Of a DNA stretch of 64,000 nucleotides, positions 60,998 to 64,000 are shown one piece after another; within the stretch, counting starts at the first letter, position 1; every line of letters starts with the position of its first letter. The DNA is taken from positions 26,120,131 through 26,184,130 of the forward strand of contig NC_045140.1 in NCBI RefSeq assembly GCF_008831285.2, in the 5' to 3' direction. The translations under genes were made by a program, and so were the position numbers. The notes beneath the pieces were generated by a model. The model had not been told where the DNA came from. It made no database searches and saw only the letters and a program-made list of their open reading frames with translations. The stretch comes from Nymphaea colorata (taxonomy: Eukaryota > Streptophyta > Magnoliopsida > Nymphaeales > Nymphaeaceae).

Positions 60998-62432
60998 CCC
61001 ACGTTAGCTCTGCTACTGTTCACAAGTTTAAAATATCCAATTCTCTTTTAAATCGGACCCCTTGGATAGTTAAAAAACCATTTGGCAATAATCGTTTATT
61101 GTTATTGGCTGCTTTAAAAATAAAGCATATTTATAAAAAACCTTGTTATGGTGTTCTATAAATTTGCCCTACTAAGCCCTTTTAGACAAGTTCATAAAAC
61201 AGTAACATCTCCACACGACCCTTATTTAACACGAAAGACCAAAACAACTGAAGGGCTTCCATAACTCTGCCAGTTCATAGACTAACTTTAACGAGAATAA
61301 TTCTCACATACATAGTAAAACAACTGTGGGACATCAGTATTAAAATAAGCCAATAATTAAAGTCGTCTAATATGAAAATAAATAGAAATGAAACTGTGAG
61401 GGCAACTGCCCCACAAAAGCACACATGCGGCTCAGCCCTGAGGGAATCCCACAAAAGTAAGTCCAGCAGCTGAAACGAGTAATAAAGCACGCAAGGTGTT
61501 AGGTTAGGCCCCCTTCGCTGATGCAATGCAGCTCCTTCCTCTTGGGAGAGGTGGTCCTCGTTTTGGTACAGAAGCCTTAAAATGGTGGTCTGAAATTGGC
61601 GCATGCATGGCCGGGCGTCGGCACCGCGATCCACAACCACGTCGCTATCCGGCCGGCCGGCTCGGCAGGGGAATGACAGGCGAGGGGATGGAATATGCAT
61701 GGATCCCAAATACTCAGATGTGAACAATGGCTAAGCAACAAATTAAAGCTTAGGCACAGAGCCTACTTCCCAGACCAACAATCCCTATGGCTATGACTAC
61801 GACTACACGACCGCCCTTTATCTGTCTTCTTCACCATCCCAAATCCAGGAAAAGAACTTAGATTTCTGCATCTCTCTCTCTCCCTCCACATTACATGGTG
61901 GCCTGTCAGATGACAAATTCGGAAACTTGGTCTATAGGCCAAACTCCAAAGCCCCAGATCCTTCTTAAGGAAGAAGGTCGAAAGAGTTTCCCGGCGGAAC
62001 ACAGATTTGCTTTAGTCGGCGACGAAACCCTATACGATTAGCCACACAAAATCTATATGAAGTTACTCATAAATGATCAAAGCCATAAATCTAGACCATG
62101 CATGTTCGTTGATTCAACACTGGGAACACATTGAACCTGTGTCCTGATGGTGGCACACCTAAAACGACAAAAATGTATTGCAAGTGCAGTTTGTCGACTA
62201 AAGCAGCATGCATAAGAAGGGACGTAACATGATGTTGCATAAATTGCGCTGCCCTTGTGGAGTGCAGAATGTAAACGTAATAATTGGAACAACGAATTCT
62301 TCAACTGTAAAAGTTCTGGAATTCGAAGCAAAATGTCGCCTTACGGAACAAAAAAGGACGAGCGAGGTATGAAGCGAGAGAGGGAGGAGGGAGAAAGAGG
62401 TCTTTAAGGTGTGAAAGGAGCACTCTTCAGGC
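60998..62432. other. Intergenic with a CpG-rich patch, no gene identified
   Basis: At 61500-61690 the sequence is unusually GC- and CpG-rich (CCGGCCGGCCGG) and open in a minus frame (61275-61727). It reads Arg/Asp-rich without a known domain. It could be an exon or a promoter patch; I cannot decide. Confidence 0.3.
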
Positions 62433-62556
62433 GAAGTGATGCCATTAAAGCAACTAAAGAGGGAGAAAGAAACTGTGAGTTTCTATTCTTAGGTGAAGTG
62501 ATGCGGTTAAAGCAACTAACAGAGGGAGAAAGAAACTGTGAGTTTCTATTCTTAAG
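62433..62556. repeat. 62-bp tandem duplication
   Basis: GAAGTGATG at 62433 recurs at 62495, and both units contain GGGAGAAAGAAACTGTGAG and TTTCTATTCTTA. Each unit holds the small dyad AGAAACTGTGAGTTTCT. Confidence 0.9.
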
Positions 62557-64000
62557 GCTTCTGAGAAAGGAAAAACAAAAGGAAACTGAGGAGTTATCAG
62601 GCCCATACTTAGCAAGGAGAAGTGGGCATGTCAAAATGGGGAAGAAAGCTCTCCACTTTTATCCACGCACACTACAATCCTGCAAAATCAGATGTCTCGT
62701 CTGTGAGATTTTCTCTTTTTCCCCTTTATTTCTAACAAAATTTCTCTCTCCATCTCTTTTATATATATATATATATAGGACTATCCAATATCACTTAACT
62801 CATTCATTAGAACCCTGTTGTCCTGTCACCATGGACAGTTGAGAGGAAAACAAAGTTAAAAAAGTGATTGGCATGACCTACAATTAGTTCACAGATTTTT
62901 TTTCTTTGTTCACCTATCATTGATAGATGAGTAAGACAGCCCTTATGAGTGAGTTGGGCAACTATGTATAGAAGAGTCACCAAACATACATATATAATTA
63001 TAATGTGCCAAATGCTCGAGCGGTTCTTGGAACAAAGTGAAGTGTCTCTCAATTATTATTCTGCCAGGGATACCAATGAAAGGTTGATGTTCAATCCAAG
63101 TTTAATAATAAGAAGTTCCATATCCTTTACCGACGCGCATGATTCATGTGTTTCACTGGAACCAAGCACATTATATGTGGTGTTATCATCAAAGTGGTGA
63201 CAGATAAATGATTTAAGAATAGTACACATGCAGGCGGGCTGTTGGGACAAGTAGAAACTTTTTCCAAATTCGTGAAATCAAACTATGTGCTTCTCTTAAA
63301 GAGAAGGGAAATTCTTGAATCCCTGAACGGTTAAAATTCAGGGCATCAAAGCCATCATAATTTTCCCTTGGCGTGAGGACAAAGAAGAAGAGAAGATTGA
63401 AGAAAGGTCGGCGCTTATAAGTAAAGTGTGCACATAACCAACTTCGGAGCATAAGGTTCATGGGAACCTGGGCAGGCTATGGGTAGGTTTATATTTTTTA
63501 TTTTTAAATATGTTTAAAATATTTCAAAATTATTTTTTAACTGAAATTTTGCGTGGCTGATATCAATATAGACAACATTGGTCTCATCAACATGATACAC
63601 CTTTCCTGCTGGATGTTCCATTTTCTTGATAAAGTTAAAGCTTCATTAATTGAGAATCTCCAATTTAGCACACGTTAGATCTTCGTGTATGACACCTGCT
63701 CACCAACTGTTGGTAGAATCAGAACATTGAAGGCAGATAATTGGCCTTTCTGGTTCATTACGTAAGAATTGAATAGGGTAGCCGCATACGTATAATGAAG
63801 GAGCCGCTCCTTTACATGGCAACAAATTAAATTCTTTGAAAAGAATTTAAGAATTAGATTCAATATATTTCAACTAGATAGACAACTCTAGCATCAAGCA
63901 TATATATGCACACTTCCTAGGCAATCTTGAGAAGAGTATTGCTTAGTTTAAACATCAAATGTCTACATTTAATAGGAGAAGAAGGTTAGAAGAGAGATAA
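62557..64000. other. Intergenic to the right edge, nothing recognised
   Basis: AT-rich, with a TA run at 62760-62777. No supported gene or RNA. Confidence 0.35.

Noticed and set aside
1-64000. CRISPR arrays, prokaryotic operons, phage or plasmid features, rRNA
   Set aside because: None seen. The tandem repeats are minisatellites or duplications without regular unique spacers, and the genes are spliced plant genes.

Overview
This is nuclear DNA of a flowering plant. The genes are far apart, most have several GT-AG introns, the intergenic DNA is AT-rich and full of dinucleotide microsatellites, and transposon debris is common. Every recognisable protein belongs to a plant family: a HOOKLESS1-like acetyltransferase, a plastid-type M17 leucine aminopeptidase, a Q-type C2H2 zinc finger with an EAR tail, xyloglucan endotransglucosylase/hydrolases and a group-S-type bZIP. 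I cannot name the species. There is no operon logic here. The genes are independent transcription units, apart from one tandem XTH pair. All seven supported genes lie on the minus strand.

Layout. 1-1000: the first coding exon, part of the first intron and the TATA box of a HOOKLESS1-like gene that leaves the window at the left edge. 1.3-13.3 kb: no intact gene. It holds Ty1/copia LTR pieces, a decayed copia protease region, a small MITE and several short tandem duplications. 13.4-23.9 kb: a complete ten-exon leucine aminopeptidase gene (581 residues) with a GC-AG intron and two intronic transposon candidates. 24-29.3 kb: intergenic. 29.4-30.1 kb: an intronless EAR-type C2H2 zinc-finger gene. 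30.1-34.3 kb: intergenic, with a 133-bp tandem duplication and a CACTA-like terminus. 34.4-39.1 kb: two head-to-tail three-exon XTH genes. 41.2-43.9 kb: a two-exon gene for a 51-residue membrane microprotein, found only by joining exons by hand. 44-53 kb: intergenic repeats, including an ORF-preserving minisatellite. 53.2-53.9 kb: an intronless, GC-rich bZIP gene with a G-box upstream. 54-64 kb: intergenic, with a short perfect hairpin and paired palindromes.

Exon boundaries were worked out by hand from splice motifs, reading-frame continuity and family conservation. The LAP, XTH and bZIP models give uninterrupted proteins of normal family length. I found no radically new system. The items most worth following are the microprotein gene, the miRNA-like hairpin, the duplicated splice donor and missing cysteines of the second XTH, and the possible dual start of the aminopeptidase.
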